Shown: one piece after another, positions 7,142-15,744 of the stretch
How the letters are laid out: the number at the start of each line of letters is the position of its first letter
How positions within the stretch are numbered: the first letter of the stretch is position 1
NCBI GenBank assembly: GCA_030835135.1
Contig: JAUQWO010000075.1
Span: 275,330 to 339,329 of the forward strand
Source: Bacteroidota bacterium
Lineage (GTDB): Bacteria > Bacteroidota > Ignavibacteria > UBA10030 > UBA6906
Direction: 5' to 3'
DNA length: 64,000 bases
Translations under genes and position numbers: made by a program
Notes under the pieces: generated by a model
Seen by the model: the letters and a program-made list of their open reading frames with translations, nothing else
The model's database searches: none
What the model was told of the DNA's origin: nothing

Positions 7142-8581
7142 TCAGCGGATCAGCGTCATGCGCTTCACAACGTGCGAACCATTCGTGGCGAGCGAGTAGA
7201 AATACACACCCGACGGTAGCCTCGACGCGTCAAATGCCATTCCGTACACCCGCGATGCTTCCGCGGTCCCGTCGAAGAGCATTGCTACTTCTTCGCCGGT
7301 CAGCGAATGCACACGGAGAACCACGCGCCCGGTTTCGGGGACTGTGAAGCTGATCCTGGTGATCGGGTTGAACGGGTTTGGATAGTTCTGTTCAAGGACC
7401 AGACTTGCGGGGACGCGGTCAACGACTTGAAGAACCGTCTGATCGCACGCCACAGATGGACCGACGTGGCGCGTGCCATCCAGATCGATCTGGCATAGCC
7501 GGTAATACCACAGACCTCCACTCACTGTCGCGTCGCTGTACACGTACCGCTGCGGCTGGATGGTCGTCCCATGTCCCGCGATGAAGCTCCCTGGAAGGAC
7601 CGCAAACCCCGCACGCCCATCCGACGACCGTTCGACCTCGAAGCCATAGTTGTTCGTTTCGGTGAGGGTTTCCCATTCCAGACGGACCGATCCGCCGGAC
7701 GCACGGACAGCATGGAATGATGCGATCTGGACTGGCAGGTCAGGCCCCGTGGCGAAGAGGTCCACGAGCGCACTGTCGCCAGAGGAAAATACTGTTGAGG
7801 ACGTCGGCCATTGGTAGTCTGCCGTCATGTCGGTGAACTCCTCCGATGTGCCGGTTCTCCAGAGCCGATAGGAGATCGCATGTCCCTGTACGAATCCGTC
7901 GACACCCGGAGTCCCCGGATCGTCACGGGAAACGGTCACGAACTGACCCGACCCCGCATAGTCTTCGAAGTAGACCGAGCCCACACAGATATCGCCATCG
8001 TAGACACCGACCTCGTCTCCCCACCGCAATGGGATCCAATCGATCGCGACCATCGCGAATGAGATCTTCATCGGAAGGTACGGCATGCCATTCCACACCG
8101 GCGCGAAGTGCCGCGCTTCGCTTGGCAGGATAGAAAAAAGAGCGTCACCCTCGTCCGAAATCTCAGGATGCGCAACATCCGAGATGCGGACCCTGCAGGT
8201 GTATGAGGGTGATTCCGGCACGGTCCAGGCGTAGGACCCGGATGCCGCGGGAACACTGGCGGTGATCTCGCGCCATCCGATCGGTGCATAATAGGAGTAC
8301 TCGATCCGAACATCGCTCACTTCGCTGCTGCTCCATCGGATGGTCCAGACCGTTCCCGCCTGAAGAGTCTCATCGAGGTAGGGTGAGAGTAGCGTAATAG
8401 TAGGGGAGAGTGTTGTCCCCGGAGACCACTGCCGGTCGACCGGGGCCTGCTGCCCCGCCTGCAGGGATCCGCCCGACGGATCGCGGGGGAGAGGGTCGCC
8501 CGATCCAAGAGTTGAGGACCACAATGAAGTTGAGCAAAGGAGGAACAACCCTGTCCAGAGGATCCCTGCCGGATGACGCAT
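7142..8581 (-). CDS. Secreted T9SS type A protein with Ig-like and Fn3-like domains
   Basis: 479 residues. Two ATGs lie 6 bases apart; I chose the one at 8581 because AAGGAG then sits 6 bases upstream. Residues 1-22 are a signal peptide (GILWTGLFLLCSTSLWS). Residues about 65-165 resemble the Ser/Thr-rich Ig-like (Kre9/KNH-type) domain: ITLLSPYLDETLQAGTVW then TIRWSS, and later YTCRVRISDVAHPEISDEGD. A middle region (170-290) contains a domain with WIPLRWGDEVGVYDGDICVG, commonly found in surface proteins of this lineage. Residues about 295-390 resemble Fn3 (LEWETLTETNNYGFEVERS, then YYRLCQIDLDG). The last 85 residues are a T9SS sorting domain (NYPNPFNPITRISFTVP to KRMTLIR). It is probably a surface adhesin; no enzyme domain is visible. 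Confidence 0.85.
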   Translation of the reverse strand: MRHPAGILWTGLFLLCSTSLWSSTLGSGDPLPRDPSGGSLQAGQQAPVDRQWSPGTTLSPTITLLSPYLDETLQAGTVWTIRWSSSEVSDVRIEYSYYAPIGWREITASVPAASGSYAWTVPESPSYTCRVRISDVAHPEISDEGDALFSILPSEARHFAPVWNGMPYLPMKISFAMVAIDWIPLRWGDEVGVYDGDICVGSVYFEDYAGSGQFVTVSRDDPGTPGVDGFVQGHAISYRLWRTGTSEEFTDMTADYQWPTSSTVFSSGDSALVDLFATGPDLPVQIASFHAVRASGGSVRLEWETLTETNNYGFEVERSSDGRAGFAVLPGSFIAGHGTTIQPQRYVYSDATVSGGLWYYRLCQIDLDGTRHVGPSVACDQTVLQVVDRVPASLVLEQNYPNPFNPITRISFTVPETGRVVLRVHSLTGEEVAMLFDGTAEASRVYGMAFDASRLPSGVYFYSLATNGSHVVKRMTLIR

Positions 8582-8647
8582 GATCATCTCCTTGTTCGGA
8601 GAGCGTTGGCGAGAATAGCGCAGCGATTGATGCTGCTGTCGTGCTTC

Positions 8648-8677
8648 AAGATACGGTCCAGTCACGACAATTGCCAA
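8648..8677 (-). promoter_or_regulatory. Promoter candidate for the T9SS gene at 7142-8581
   Basis: On the minus strand TTGGCA and TATCTT are 18 bases apart, about 65 bases upstream of the start codon. Confidence 0.35.
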
Positions 8678-8722
8678 CGGAACAGGTTCCGAGTTCCTTC
8701 TGCGATCATGTGCTCAGCGGAA

Positions 8723-8748
8723 CAGGCAGAGCTGCCTGCCCCCCCCCC
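8723..8748. repeat. Short palindrome followed by a run of ten C
   Basis: CAGGCAG (8723-8729) and CTGCCTG (8732-8738) form an inverted repeat, directly followed by ten consecutive C residues (8739-8748) on the plus strand. It lies between a minus-strand promoter region and the end of the next minus-strand gene. Confidence 0.6.
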
Positions 8749-8822
8749 GCCAATGGAGTGTATCGGTCATGAGAATCGCGTGGGACGACCGCTCCAGGAA
8801 CTACCGGCAGGTGTCACCCATG

Positions 8823-9086
8823 TCAGCTCACTTCCTGATGCATCGCTGCCACCTTCTCCGCCTGAAACTTGGTGAGCCGCACCACCCGCGCCTGGTTCCT
8901 CAGGAACGGCGGGACGCTCAGCATGGCTTCCCCCTTGTCTTCGGCCTCGAGTGTCGCCCACCCGGTGTGCTCCCCGTCCTTGCACCCCCAGTCAAAATGG
9001 ACGAGGTACCCGGATGCGAGGACCTCCTTCAGGGCACGGACACAATCCCCTGCCGTGTGATTCGAGATGACGAGAAATCGCTTCAT
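8823..9086 (-). CDS. Conserved 87-residue protein of unknown function
   Basis: The protein (MKRFLVISNHTAGDCVRALK, then YLVHFDWGCKDGEHTGWATLEAEDK, then LRNQARVVRLTKFQAEKVAAMHQ) reads as a small alpha/beta domain, perhaps ferredoxin-like, with a conserved-looking His/Cys-containing N-terminus. There is no signal peptide or membrane segment. It starts 17 bases after the receiver-thioredoxin reductase-like gene and is probably cotranscribed with it, which suggests a link to that redox-signalling pair. I do not recognise a function. Confidence 0.7.
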   Translation of the reverse strand: MKRFLVISNHTAGDCVRALKEVLASGYLVHFDWGCKDGEHTGWATLEAEDKGEAMLSVPPFLRNQARVVRLTKFQAEKVAAMHQEVS

Positions 9087-9103
9087 GGTGGTGTGCCTCG
9101 CTG

Positions 9104-10765
9104 TTAGACCGTTTCGAGATATTTGTGGATCGAATGGATCGCCGCTGAACCTTCTCCGACCGCCATCGCGACACGCCGGTTTGCGTTGGCCCGCACGTCC
9201 CCGGCTGCGAATACTCCCGGTACGCTCGTCTCGAACATCAGCGGCTCACGTTGCAGTGTCCATCCCCTGGGTCGCCCGTTGGCCTTCGGGAGATCGGGGC
9301 CGGTGAAGATGAAGCCCTTCTCGTTCCGCTCAAGAAAGTCCGCGACAAGGTCAGAGCGGGGCGCCGTCCCGATGAAGATGAACATCGCTGCCGCGGCCAG
9401 CACGCGCGTTGCCCCGCTCTCCACATCGCGGAGCGTCACCTCTTCGAGATGTCCATTGCCGCCCAGACCCACGACCTCCGCCCGCGCGATCACACTGACA
9501 TTCGGCGTTGCCTCGATCCGTTCCACCAGATAGTGAGCCATCGCCGGACGGAGTCCCGCGCCCCTCACGACGATCGTCACCGTACGCGCATAGCGGGAGA
9601 AGAACAGTGCTCCCTGACCGGCGGAATTTGCCCCACCGATGATGCATACGTCTCTGTCGCGATACAGGACCGCTTCACTCAATGCTGCACCATAGTAGAC
9701 ACCGCACCCCTGATACCTCCCGATGTTCGGGACATCGAGCGTGCGTACCGACTGTCCGGTCGTAAGGACGATGACGTACGAGGAGATCTCCCTGCCATCG
9801 GCCAGACGGATGGTCCTGTACGGGTCGTTCCTGCAGATGGCAACGGCCTCCTGTGCCGTGATGATCTCTGCCCCGAACCTCCGGGCCTGTGCCGTCGCCC
9901 GCTGTGCCAGGTCCGCACCTGTGACTCCGTTCGGAAAGCCGAGATAGTTCTCGATCCGGGAGCTGGTTCCGGCCTGTCCTCCCGGCGCATGCTGTTCGAT
10001 GAGCACAGCCCGCAGCCCCTCCGACGCTGCATACACTGCACACGCCAAACCTGCGGGACCGCCTCCGACAATGATCACGTCATAGAACTCACGGGTGGGC
10101 GAGGTATGGAGTCCGGCACGTTCGGCGACCTGGGCGTTCGTGGGTGCCACGAGGTGGGTTCCATCAGGGAAGAACAGGACGGGAAGTCGCGCGGTGCCGC
10201 CAGGCAGGGCTGCAACCAGTGCACGCATGGAGGCGTCCTGGTCAATGTCGATCCACTGATACGGTACGAGATTGCGCGAGAGGAATTCGCGGACGGTATG
10301 GCTCGCGGGGGAAAATTGAGCCCCCGCGATCCGGATCCCGTCAAAGGGCACGGGGGCATGGCTCTTCCATTCGGCGAGCAGGTCGTCCAGCACCGGATAT
10401 AATCTCTCCTCCGGCGGGTCCCATGGCTTCATGAGATAGTGGTCCAGCCCGATGCTGTTGATGCTCTCGATCGCCGCTTCGGTGTCCGCGTAGGCGGTCA
10501 GCAGGACCTTCCTAGCATCCGGGAAGAGGGTGCGGAGTTCCGCGAGGAGCTTCGTCCCCGATATCCCTGGCATGCGCTGGTCGACCAGGAACAGGGCGAT
10601 GGGTGTGCCCCGTTGCTTCAGTTGGCGTGCGGACTCCAGGGCCTCCTTGCCGGACGCTGCCTTCACGACGCGGTAGTCGGCACGATACTGCTTCTGGAGG
10701 TCCTGCGCCACCGCGGTCAGCACTTGAGGATCGTCGTCAACAGCCAGGATCACTGGTTTCGCCAC
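9104..10765 (-). CDS. Receiver domain fused to thioredoxin reductase-like flavoprotein
   Basis: 553 residues starting at GTG 10765 after an AGGAGGG site. Residues 1-125 are a response-regulator receiver: acidic pocket VDDD, phospho-acceptor Asp62 in LVDQRMPG, Thr in LLTAYAD, and Lys in YLMKPWD. Residues about 140-220 resemble a thioredoxin/glutaredoxin-type fold (VPYQWIDIDQD, then LPVLFFPDGT) without a CxxC pair. Residues 228-553 are a thioredoxin reductase-type flavoprotein: FAD site GGGPAGLACAVYAASEG, nucleotide site CIIGGANSAGQGALFFSRYA, and the C-terminal FAD motif GVFAAGDVR. The redox CxxC expected between the FAD and NADPH halves is replaced by GCGVYYGAALSEA, so it cannot act as an ordinary thioredoxin reductase. 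It lies head-to-head with a histidine kinase, which is the obvious candidate phosphodonor. Cytoplasmic. Confidence 0.9.
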   Translation of the reverse strand: MAKPVILAVDDDPQVLTAVAQDLQKQYRADYRVVKAASGKEALESARQLKQRGTPIALFLVDQRMPGISGTKLLAELRTLFPDARKVLLTAYADTEAAIESINSIGLDHYLMKPWDPPEERLYPVLDDLLAEWKSHAPVPFDGIRIAGAQFSPASHTVREFLSRNLVPYQWIDIDQDASMRALVAALPGGTARLPVLFFPDGTHLVAPTNAQVAERAGLHTSPTREFYDVIIVGGGPAGLACAVYAASEGLRAVLIEQHAPGGQAGTSSRIENYLGFPNGVTGADLAQRATAQARRFGAEIITAQEAVAICRNDPYRTIRLADGREISSYVIVLTTGQSVRTLDVPNIGRYQGCGVYYGAALSEAVLYRDRDVCIIGGANSAGQGALFFSRYARTVTIVVRGAGLRPAMAHYLVERIEATPNVSVIARAEVVGLGGNGHLEEVTLRDVESGATRVLAAAAMFIFIGTAPRSDLVADFLERNEKGFIFTGPDLPKANGRPRGWTLQREPLMFETSVPGVFAAGDVRANANRRVAMAVGEGSAAIHSIHKYLETV

Positions 10766-10932
10766 AATCCCTCCTCTTCATCCTCTGAATGAAAATGAGA
10801 ACAGGGGAAGACCCGGAAAGGTTCTCTCCTGAGGGGCGTTCCGGGAGCAAATCGGGACCCGTTGATGTTCCCATTGGGAGGCCCGGACGGGGCGTGCGGG
10901 GCCTCAGAATGGCCACTTCCGGGAAGGGAACC

Positions 10933-12330
10933 ATGACGACGGCGGAGATCGTGGAGAAACTCGTTGCGCACCGGACCATCGGTCGGGCACCCCGGCATGA
11001 GTTGGAGTGGATCGCATCGCACGGGCGGCTCCGCCTCATCGAACAGGGAGAAATGATCTTCCGTTCGAACGAGATCGTTGATGGTCTCTATATCATCTTC
11101 GCGGGGAAGGTGGCGCTGTATGTGCAACGTGGCACCGGGGTCCGCAAGATGATGGAGTGGGGACCGGGGGAAGTGTCAGGGACGCTTCCGTATTCTCGCA
11201 TGACCACGCCCCCCGGGGACTCCCTCGCCGAGGAGCCGGTTGAGTCCGTCACCATCCCCCGGGAGATGTTCCCGGAACTGACGCGAGACTGTCCTGTGGT
11301 CACCGGGATCCTCGTGAATGTCATGACCGACCGCGCGAGGAGGTTCACGTCGGTGGACCTGCGCGATGAGAAGATGATGTCGCTGGGAAAACTCGCCGCC
11401 GGACTGGCCCACGAAGTGAATAACCCGGCGTCTGCGTCCTTGCGCCATGCACAGGAATTGGAGGAAACCCTCGAGGAGTCGGAGACGTCGGCCCGGGCGC
11501 TGCTTCACGCGGAGTTGAGCCCGGCACAACGCGAGGCCATCGACCGGTTCGTGGGGGCGTGCAAGAGATTGAAGGCCGATGCGGAGATGTCGGGCCTGGA
11601 CCTTGCCGACCGCGAGGACGCGCTCGCGGCATGGCTCGGGAAGCATGCTGCCGATGAGGCGCTTGCGCCTGCGCTGGCACGGACGGGTGCGACGATCAGC
11701 GACCTGGACGGATTGGGATCGGCGCTGGGCGATGGGGTGCTTGAGCCGGCGCTCCGATGGATCGCATCCACGTGCTCCGCACGCATACTGGCAGTCGACA
11801 TCGAGCGGGTGTCACGCCGCATCAGCGAACTCGTGTCAGCTGTGCGGGGCTTCACGAACATGGACAAGGAGCTTGACGTCGCGGGAGTGGACATCCAGCG
11901 TGGGCTCCGGGATACCGTGGCGATGCTCCGGGGCAAGGCGAAGCAGAAGTCGATCCGCATGTCGCTTGATGTTCCCGACGACCTTCCCCCGGTCCGCGGA
12001 TATGCCGCCGAACTGAACCAGGTCTGGATGAATCTGATCGACAACGCCATCGACGCGGTGTCCGATCAGGGGCACATCGCCGTTGCGGCCTCACTCGTCG
12101 CGCCGGACGTGATCGTTACAGTGACGGACGATGGTCCCGGCATTCCGATGGACATCAGGGAGCAGATCTTCGATCCGTTCTTTACGACCAAGCCTGTTGG
12201 AGAAGGCACCGGCCTCGGCCTGGATATCGTCCGGAAGGTCGCGCACTGGCACAATGGCGATGTTACGGTTGACTCGAAACCGGGCAACACGGTCTTCCGG
12301 GTGCGGCTGCCGATCGGTGGTCCGGGTTAA
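10933..12330 (+). CDS. Histidine kinase with N-terminal cyclic-nucleotide-binding domain
   Basis: 465 residues. I start at ATG 10933 because GGGAAGGGAA precedes it closely; in-frame ATGs at 10789 and 10909 are possible but less well placed. Residues about 15-140 are a cNMP-binding (CRP/FNR-type) domain ([20 protein letters not shown], then FAGKVALYV, then [10 protein letters not shown]). The kinase core follows: an H-box in [18 protein letters not shown], a long helical segment, then the HATPase domain with N-box [11 protein letters not shown]1-box DDGPGIP, F-box FFTTKPVG and G2-box GTGLGLDIV. No transmembrane segment is seen, so it senses a cytoplasmic signal. It is divergent from the receiver-TrxR fusion, which lacks a kinase of its own. 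The pairing is an inference from position. Confidence 0.9.
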   Translation: MTTAEIVEKLVAHRTIGRAPRHELEWIASHGRLRLIEQGEMIFRSNEIVDGLYIIFAGKVALYVQRGTGVRKMMEWGPGEVSGTLPYSRMTTPPGDSLAEEPVESVTIPREMFPELTRDCPVVTGILVNVMTDRARRFTSVDLRDEKMMSLGKLAAGLAHEVNNPASASLRHAQELEETLEESETSARALLHAELSPAQREAIDRFVGACKRLKADAEMSGLDLADREDALAAWLGKHAADEALAPALARTGATISDLDGLGSALGDGVLEPALRWIASTCSARILAVDIERVSRRISELVSAVRGFTNMDKELDVAGVDIQRGLRDTVAMLRGKAKQKSIRMSLDVPDDLPPVRGYAAELNQVWMNLIDNAIDAVSDQGHIAVAASLVAPDVIVTVTDDGPGIPMDIREQIFDPFFTTKPVGEGTGLGLDIVRKVAHWHNGDVTVDSKPGNTVFRVRLPIGGPG

Positions 12331-12415
12331 CCATTGCCCCCGGCGTCAGACACGTCGCTGCAAAGGATATCGGAGGTAGCACCAACGTTGAATCAGTGAT
12401 CATCAGGAGGATGTC

Positions 12416-13060
12416 GTGGGCAAAGTGCGCGTTGCGAGTTTTTCAGTGTCCATCGATGGGTTTGGCGCGGGGCCTGACCAGAGCCTGCAGGAGCCGCTCG
12501 GTGTCGGGGGGATGGAGCTCCACCAGTGGGTCTTCCCGACCGCAACGTTCCAGCGTATGCATGGCGACGGGAGCGGGACCACGGGCATCGATGACGATCT
12601 TGCGTCACGGGGCTTTCACAACCTCGGCGCGTGGATCCTGGGACGGAACATGTTCGGACCCGTCCGCGGACCGTGGCCGGATCTCTCCTGGAAAGGGTGG
12701 TGGGGTGACGAACCGCCGTACCATACCCCGGTGTTCGTCCTCACCCATCATGCGCGTGAACCGCTCGTCATGAAGGGTGGCACGACCTTCCACTTCGTCA
12801 CGACGGGGATCCATGATGCGCTGGACCTTGCGCGCAAGGCCGCGAACGGGCGGGATGTGCGTCTGGGCGGGGGAGTCGCCACCGTGCAACAGTACCTCCG
12901 CGAAGGTCTGATCGATGAACTGCACCTCGCCGTCGCTCCTGTGGTCCTCGGGGCGGGCGAGAACCTGTTCGCCGGCATCGACATGCGTGCCCTCGGGTAC
13001 CAGTGCGTGGAACACGTGGCCACGGAGAAGGCGACGCATGTCGTGATCAGAAAGCGGTGA
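12416..13060 (+). CDS. RibD C-terminal/dihydrofolate reductase-family protein
   Basis: 214 residues from a GTG at 12416, chosen because AGGAGG lies 6 bases upstream. The protein has the DHFR/RibD-C fold: an N-terminal strand VRVASFSVSIDGFGAG, a nucleotide-contacting segment AWILGRNMFGPVRGPW, FVLTHHAREP, the glycine-rich turn VRLGGGVATVQQYLREGLI, and DELHLAVAPVVLGAGENLF. Members of this family are NAD(P)H-dependent reductases of pterin-like or unknown substrates and are often stand-alone, as here. It follows the histidine kinase by 85 bases and may share its transcript. The precise substrate cannot be told. Confidence 0.85.
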   Translation: MGKVRVASFSVSIDGFGAGPDQSLQEPLGVGGMELHQWVFPTATFQRMHGDGSGTTGIDDDLASRGFHNLGAWILGRNMFGPVRGPWPDLSWKGWWGDEPPYHTPVFVLTHHAREPLVMKGGTTFHFVTTGIHDALDLARKAANGRDVRLGGGVATVQQYLREGLIDELHLAVAPVVLGAGENLFAGIDMRALGYQCVEHVATEKATHVVIRKR

Positions 13061-13068
13061 GACAGCAG

Positions 13069-13097
13069 TTGATATTACGTCTCCCGCTGGTTATCTT
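13069..13097 (+). promoter_or_regulatory. Promoter of the sugar operon
   Basis: TTGATA and TATCTT are separated by 17 bases, starting 9 bases after the stop of the RibD-like gene and about 200 bases before the MFS start. Confidence 0.6.
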
Positions 13098-13296
13098 TTC
13101 CCATCTCATCACCTCACCTCCTTCCTGCGCTTCCCGGTGGTCCGTCGTTCGGGACCCCCTTTCTCCAGGGTAGGCGTCCGGTCGAGAACTCTTCTGTGCA
13201 GGCCCCGTCCCATGCAGAGGAGAACGCCGCGCCGCGACCTGGCAGGTGAGCCAACAACGAACCGTTACTCTCACATCCACCGGTCAGGAGTGTGGC

Positions 13297-14616
13297 ATGG
13301 CGTCTTCACCCTCGGTACCGCTCGCGGCTCAGGCAAACGGCGACACGCGCAATTACACCTTTGCCCTGGTCGTCCTCACGTCGCTGTTCTTCATGTGGGG
13401 ATTCCTGACCTGCCTGAATGATATCCTCATCCCGCATCTCAAGGCGGTCTTCACGCTGAACTATACGCAGGTGATGCTGATCCAGTTCAGCTTCTTTACG
13501 GCCTACGCGATCGTGTCGATCCCCGCCGGCTTTCTCGTCGAGAGGGTTGGCTACAAGTATGGGATCGTCGTGGGGCTTCTCACCGCTGGCGCCGGATGCC
13601 TGCTCTTCTACCCCGCGGCCGGCATGCAGTCGTATGGCATGTTCCTCGCGGCCCTGTTCGTACTTGCCGCCGGGATCACGGTCCTCCAGGTCGCGGCGAA
13701 TCCCTACGTCGCCATCCTTGGCCGCCCCGAGACGGCATCGAGCAGATTGAGCCTCTCGCAGGCCATCAATTCTCTCGGCCATACGATCGCGCCGTACATC
13801 GGCTCGCTCCTCATTCTCTCCGTGGCCGTGAAGACCGCCGATGAACTGGCAGCGATGACCCCGCAGCAGATAGGATCCTACCAGCTGGCGGAAGCGAGTG
13901 CGGTCCAGACCCCGTACCTCTGGCTGGCAGGCATCCTGATCCTGATCGCCGTGGTCTTCGCCATCATCAAACTGCCGAAGATCGAGGCCGCGGATGTGGC
14001 CTCCAGTGGCGAGGCCGGGGGGAACCTCCACGACCTCCACCACAGTGCGTGGGGATACAAACACCTCGTCCTCGGCGCCGTGGGCATCTTCCTGTATGTC
14101 GGTGCGGAGGTGTCGATCGGCAGCTTCCTCGTGAACTACTTTGGCCAGAGCGACATCGCCGGCCTGGATCCCGCCGATGCCGGGAAGTTCGTGTCGTTCT
14201 ATTGGGGCGCCGCCATGGTCGGCCGTTTCATTGGCTCCGCGGTCCAACGCTCCGTCAGTCCGGCGAAGGTCCTCGTCGTCAATGCATTCATCGCCGCGGG
14301 CCTCGTCGTGCTCTCCATGGTGTCGTTCGGTCAGGTCGCGATGTGGTCGATCCTGGCGGTCGGACTCTTCAACTCCATCATGTTCCCGACGATCTTCACG
14401 CTGGCGATCAATGGTCTGGGCAAGCATACCGGACAGGCCTCCGGCATTCTCTGCACGGCGATCGTGGGCGGCGCGATCGTGCCCGTGGTGCAGGGATACT
14501 TCGCGGACACCATCGGGATCCACCATGCCTTCTTCATCCCGGTCCTGTGCTATCTGTATGTGGCCTACTATGGCGTGAAGGGGCATACGCCGTCGCTCCT
14601 TTCCGCGAAGGCCTGA
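13297..14616 (+). CDS. MFS sugar:H+ symporter (FucP/GluP-like)
   Basis: 439 residues with about 12 hydrophobic segments. I start at ATG 13297, which has an AGGAG 8 bases upstream; the open frame extends to a GTG at 13246. The first helix contains [19 protein letters not shown], close to the Phe-x-x-W-G-x-x-x-x-x-N-D signature of the L-fucose/glucose/galactose permease group, and helix 4-5 carries [20 protein letters not shown] followed by [12 protein letters not shown]. These hexose permeases sit in the inner membrane and use the proton gradient. The next two genes are a ROK kinase and an SMP-30 lactonase, consistent with uptake and phosphorylation or oxidation of one sugar. The exact sugar is not determinable. 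Confidence 0.9.
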   Translation: MASSPSVPLAAQANGDTRNYTFALVVLTSLFFMWGFLTCLNDILIPHLKAVFTLNYTQVMLIQFSFFTAYAIVSIPAGFLVERVGYKYGIVVGLLTAGAGCLLFYPAAGMQSYGMFLAALFVLAAGITVLQVAANPYVAILGRPETASSRLSLSQAINSLGHTIAPYIGSLLILSVAVKTADELAAMTPQQIGSYQLAEASAVQTPYLWLAGILILIAVVFAIIKLPKIEAADVASSGEAGGNLHDLHHSAWGYKHLVLGAVGIFLYVGAEVSIGSFLVNYFGQSDIAGLDPADAGKFVSFYWGAAMVGRFIGSAVQRSVSPAKVLVVNAFIAAGLVVLSMVSFGQVAMWSILAVGLFNSIMFPTIFTLAINGLGKHTGQASGILCTAIVGGAIVPVVQGYFADTIGIHHAFFIPVLCYLYVAYYGVKGHTPSLLSAKA

Positions 14617-14617
14617 T

Positions 14618-15727
14618 ATGGATCTCCGCAACGACGAACGGATCGTGATGACCCTCGATGCCGGAGGGACGAATTCGGTCTTCACGGCGATCCGGTCGGG
14701 GGAACCGGTCCTGGACGAGATCGTTCTGCCCACGCGCGGCGAGAACCTGAACGATTGCCTTGCGATGATGATCGACGGCTTCACGAAGGTTCGGGCACGA
14801 CTCCCGTATCCGCCCGTGGCGATCAGCTTCGCGTTCCCTGGCCCCGCCGACTATCCGAACGGCATCATCGGCGATCTGCTCAACCTGCCGGGCTTCCGCG
14901 GTGGCGTCCCCCTCGGTCCGATCCTCGCCATGGAGTTCGGCCTGCCGGTCTACATCAACAACGACGGCGACCTGTATGCGTACGGGGAAGCGATCGCAGG
15001 GTTCCTGCCCTATGTGAACGGTCTCCTGGAGAAGGCCGGGAGCCCGAAGCGCTACAAGAACCTCCTCGGACTGACGCTGGGCACGGGATTCGGAGCAGGC
15101 ATCGTGCGCGCGGGAGAGTTGTTCCTCGGCGACAATTCGATCGCGGGGGAGATCTGGTTGCTCAGGAACAAGATGGATCCCCGCACCAATATTGAGGAGC
15201 ATGCGAGCATCCGCGCGGTCAGGAGGATGTACGCACGGGCCGCCGGCATTGCCGAAGATGCGGCCCCGTCGCCCAGGGAGATCTTTGCGATAGGGATGGG
15301 GGAGCAGTCCGGCGATCGTGCCGCTGCGGTGGGTGCATTCGCTGCCATGGCCGAAGCGGTGGGCGATGCGATCGCGAATGCCGTCACGTTGGTCGATGGG
15401 CTCGTCGTGATCGGTGGCGGATTGTCCGGTGCCGCACCGCTCTTCCTCCCGAAGATCATCGACGAAATGAACGGCACGTTCGTGAAACCCGACGGCTCTG
15501 CGCTCCGCCGGCTCGTGGCCACTGTGTACAACCTGGAAGATGACGCCCAGCGTGAACGCTTCCTGCAAGGTTCGACACGCGAGATCGCCATTCCGGGGAC
15601 GCCCCGCACGCTGCGCTACGACCCGGAAATGCGGATCGGGGTGGGCATCTCCCGTATCGGCACAAGCAAGGCGATCGCGATCGGGGCATATGCGTTCGCC
15701 CTGCGATCGATCGACACGCATCCGTGA
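14618..15727 (+). CDS. ROK-family sugar kinase homologue
   Basis: 369 residues, starting 2 bases after the permease stop, so translationally linked. The ATP-binding motif is VMTLDAGGTNSVFTAI, followed by AISFAFPGPADY, the catalytic-region segment GLPVYINNDGDLYAYGE, LGLTLGTGFGAGIV, and the C-terminal ATP site LVDGLVVIGGGLSG. Asp in NNDGD is the expected catalytic base. The usual ROK zinc motif (CxCGxxGCxE) is absent; the corresponding stretch is AGEIWLLRNKMDPRTNIEEH, so this is a divergent ROK member. It probably phosphorylates the hexose brought in by the preceding permease. The downstream gene starts 18 bases after the stop. Confidence 0.88.
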   Translation: MDLRNDERIVMTLDAGGTNSVFTAIRSGEPVLDEIVLPTRGENLNDCLAMMIDGFTKVRARLPYPPVAISFAFPGPADYPNGIIGDLLNLPGFRGGVPLGPILAMEFGLPVYINNDGDLYAYGEAIAGFLPYVNGLLEKAGSPKRYKNLLGLTLGTGFGAGIVRAGELFLGDNSIAGEIWLLRNKMDPRTNIEEHASIRAVRRMYARAAGIAEDAAPSPREIFAIGMGEQSGDRAAAVGAFAAMAEAVGDAIANAVTLVDGLVVIGGGLSGAAPLFLPKIIDEMNGTFVKPDGSALRRLVATVYNLEDDAQRERFLQGSTREIAIPGTPRTLRYDPEMRIGVGISRIGTSKAIAIGAYAFALRSIDTHP

Positions 15728-15744
15728 ACCGATCCCGAGGAACC

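Noticed and set aside
13306-14784. Long minus-strand open frame (492 codons) opposite the sugar permease
   Set aside because: It is an antisense shadow of the permease and ROK genes; its protein is rich in Arg, His, Asp and Glu with no hydrophobic core, while the plus strand has clear MFS and ROK motifs.
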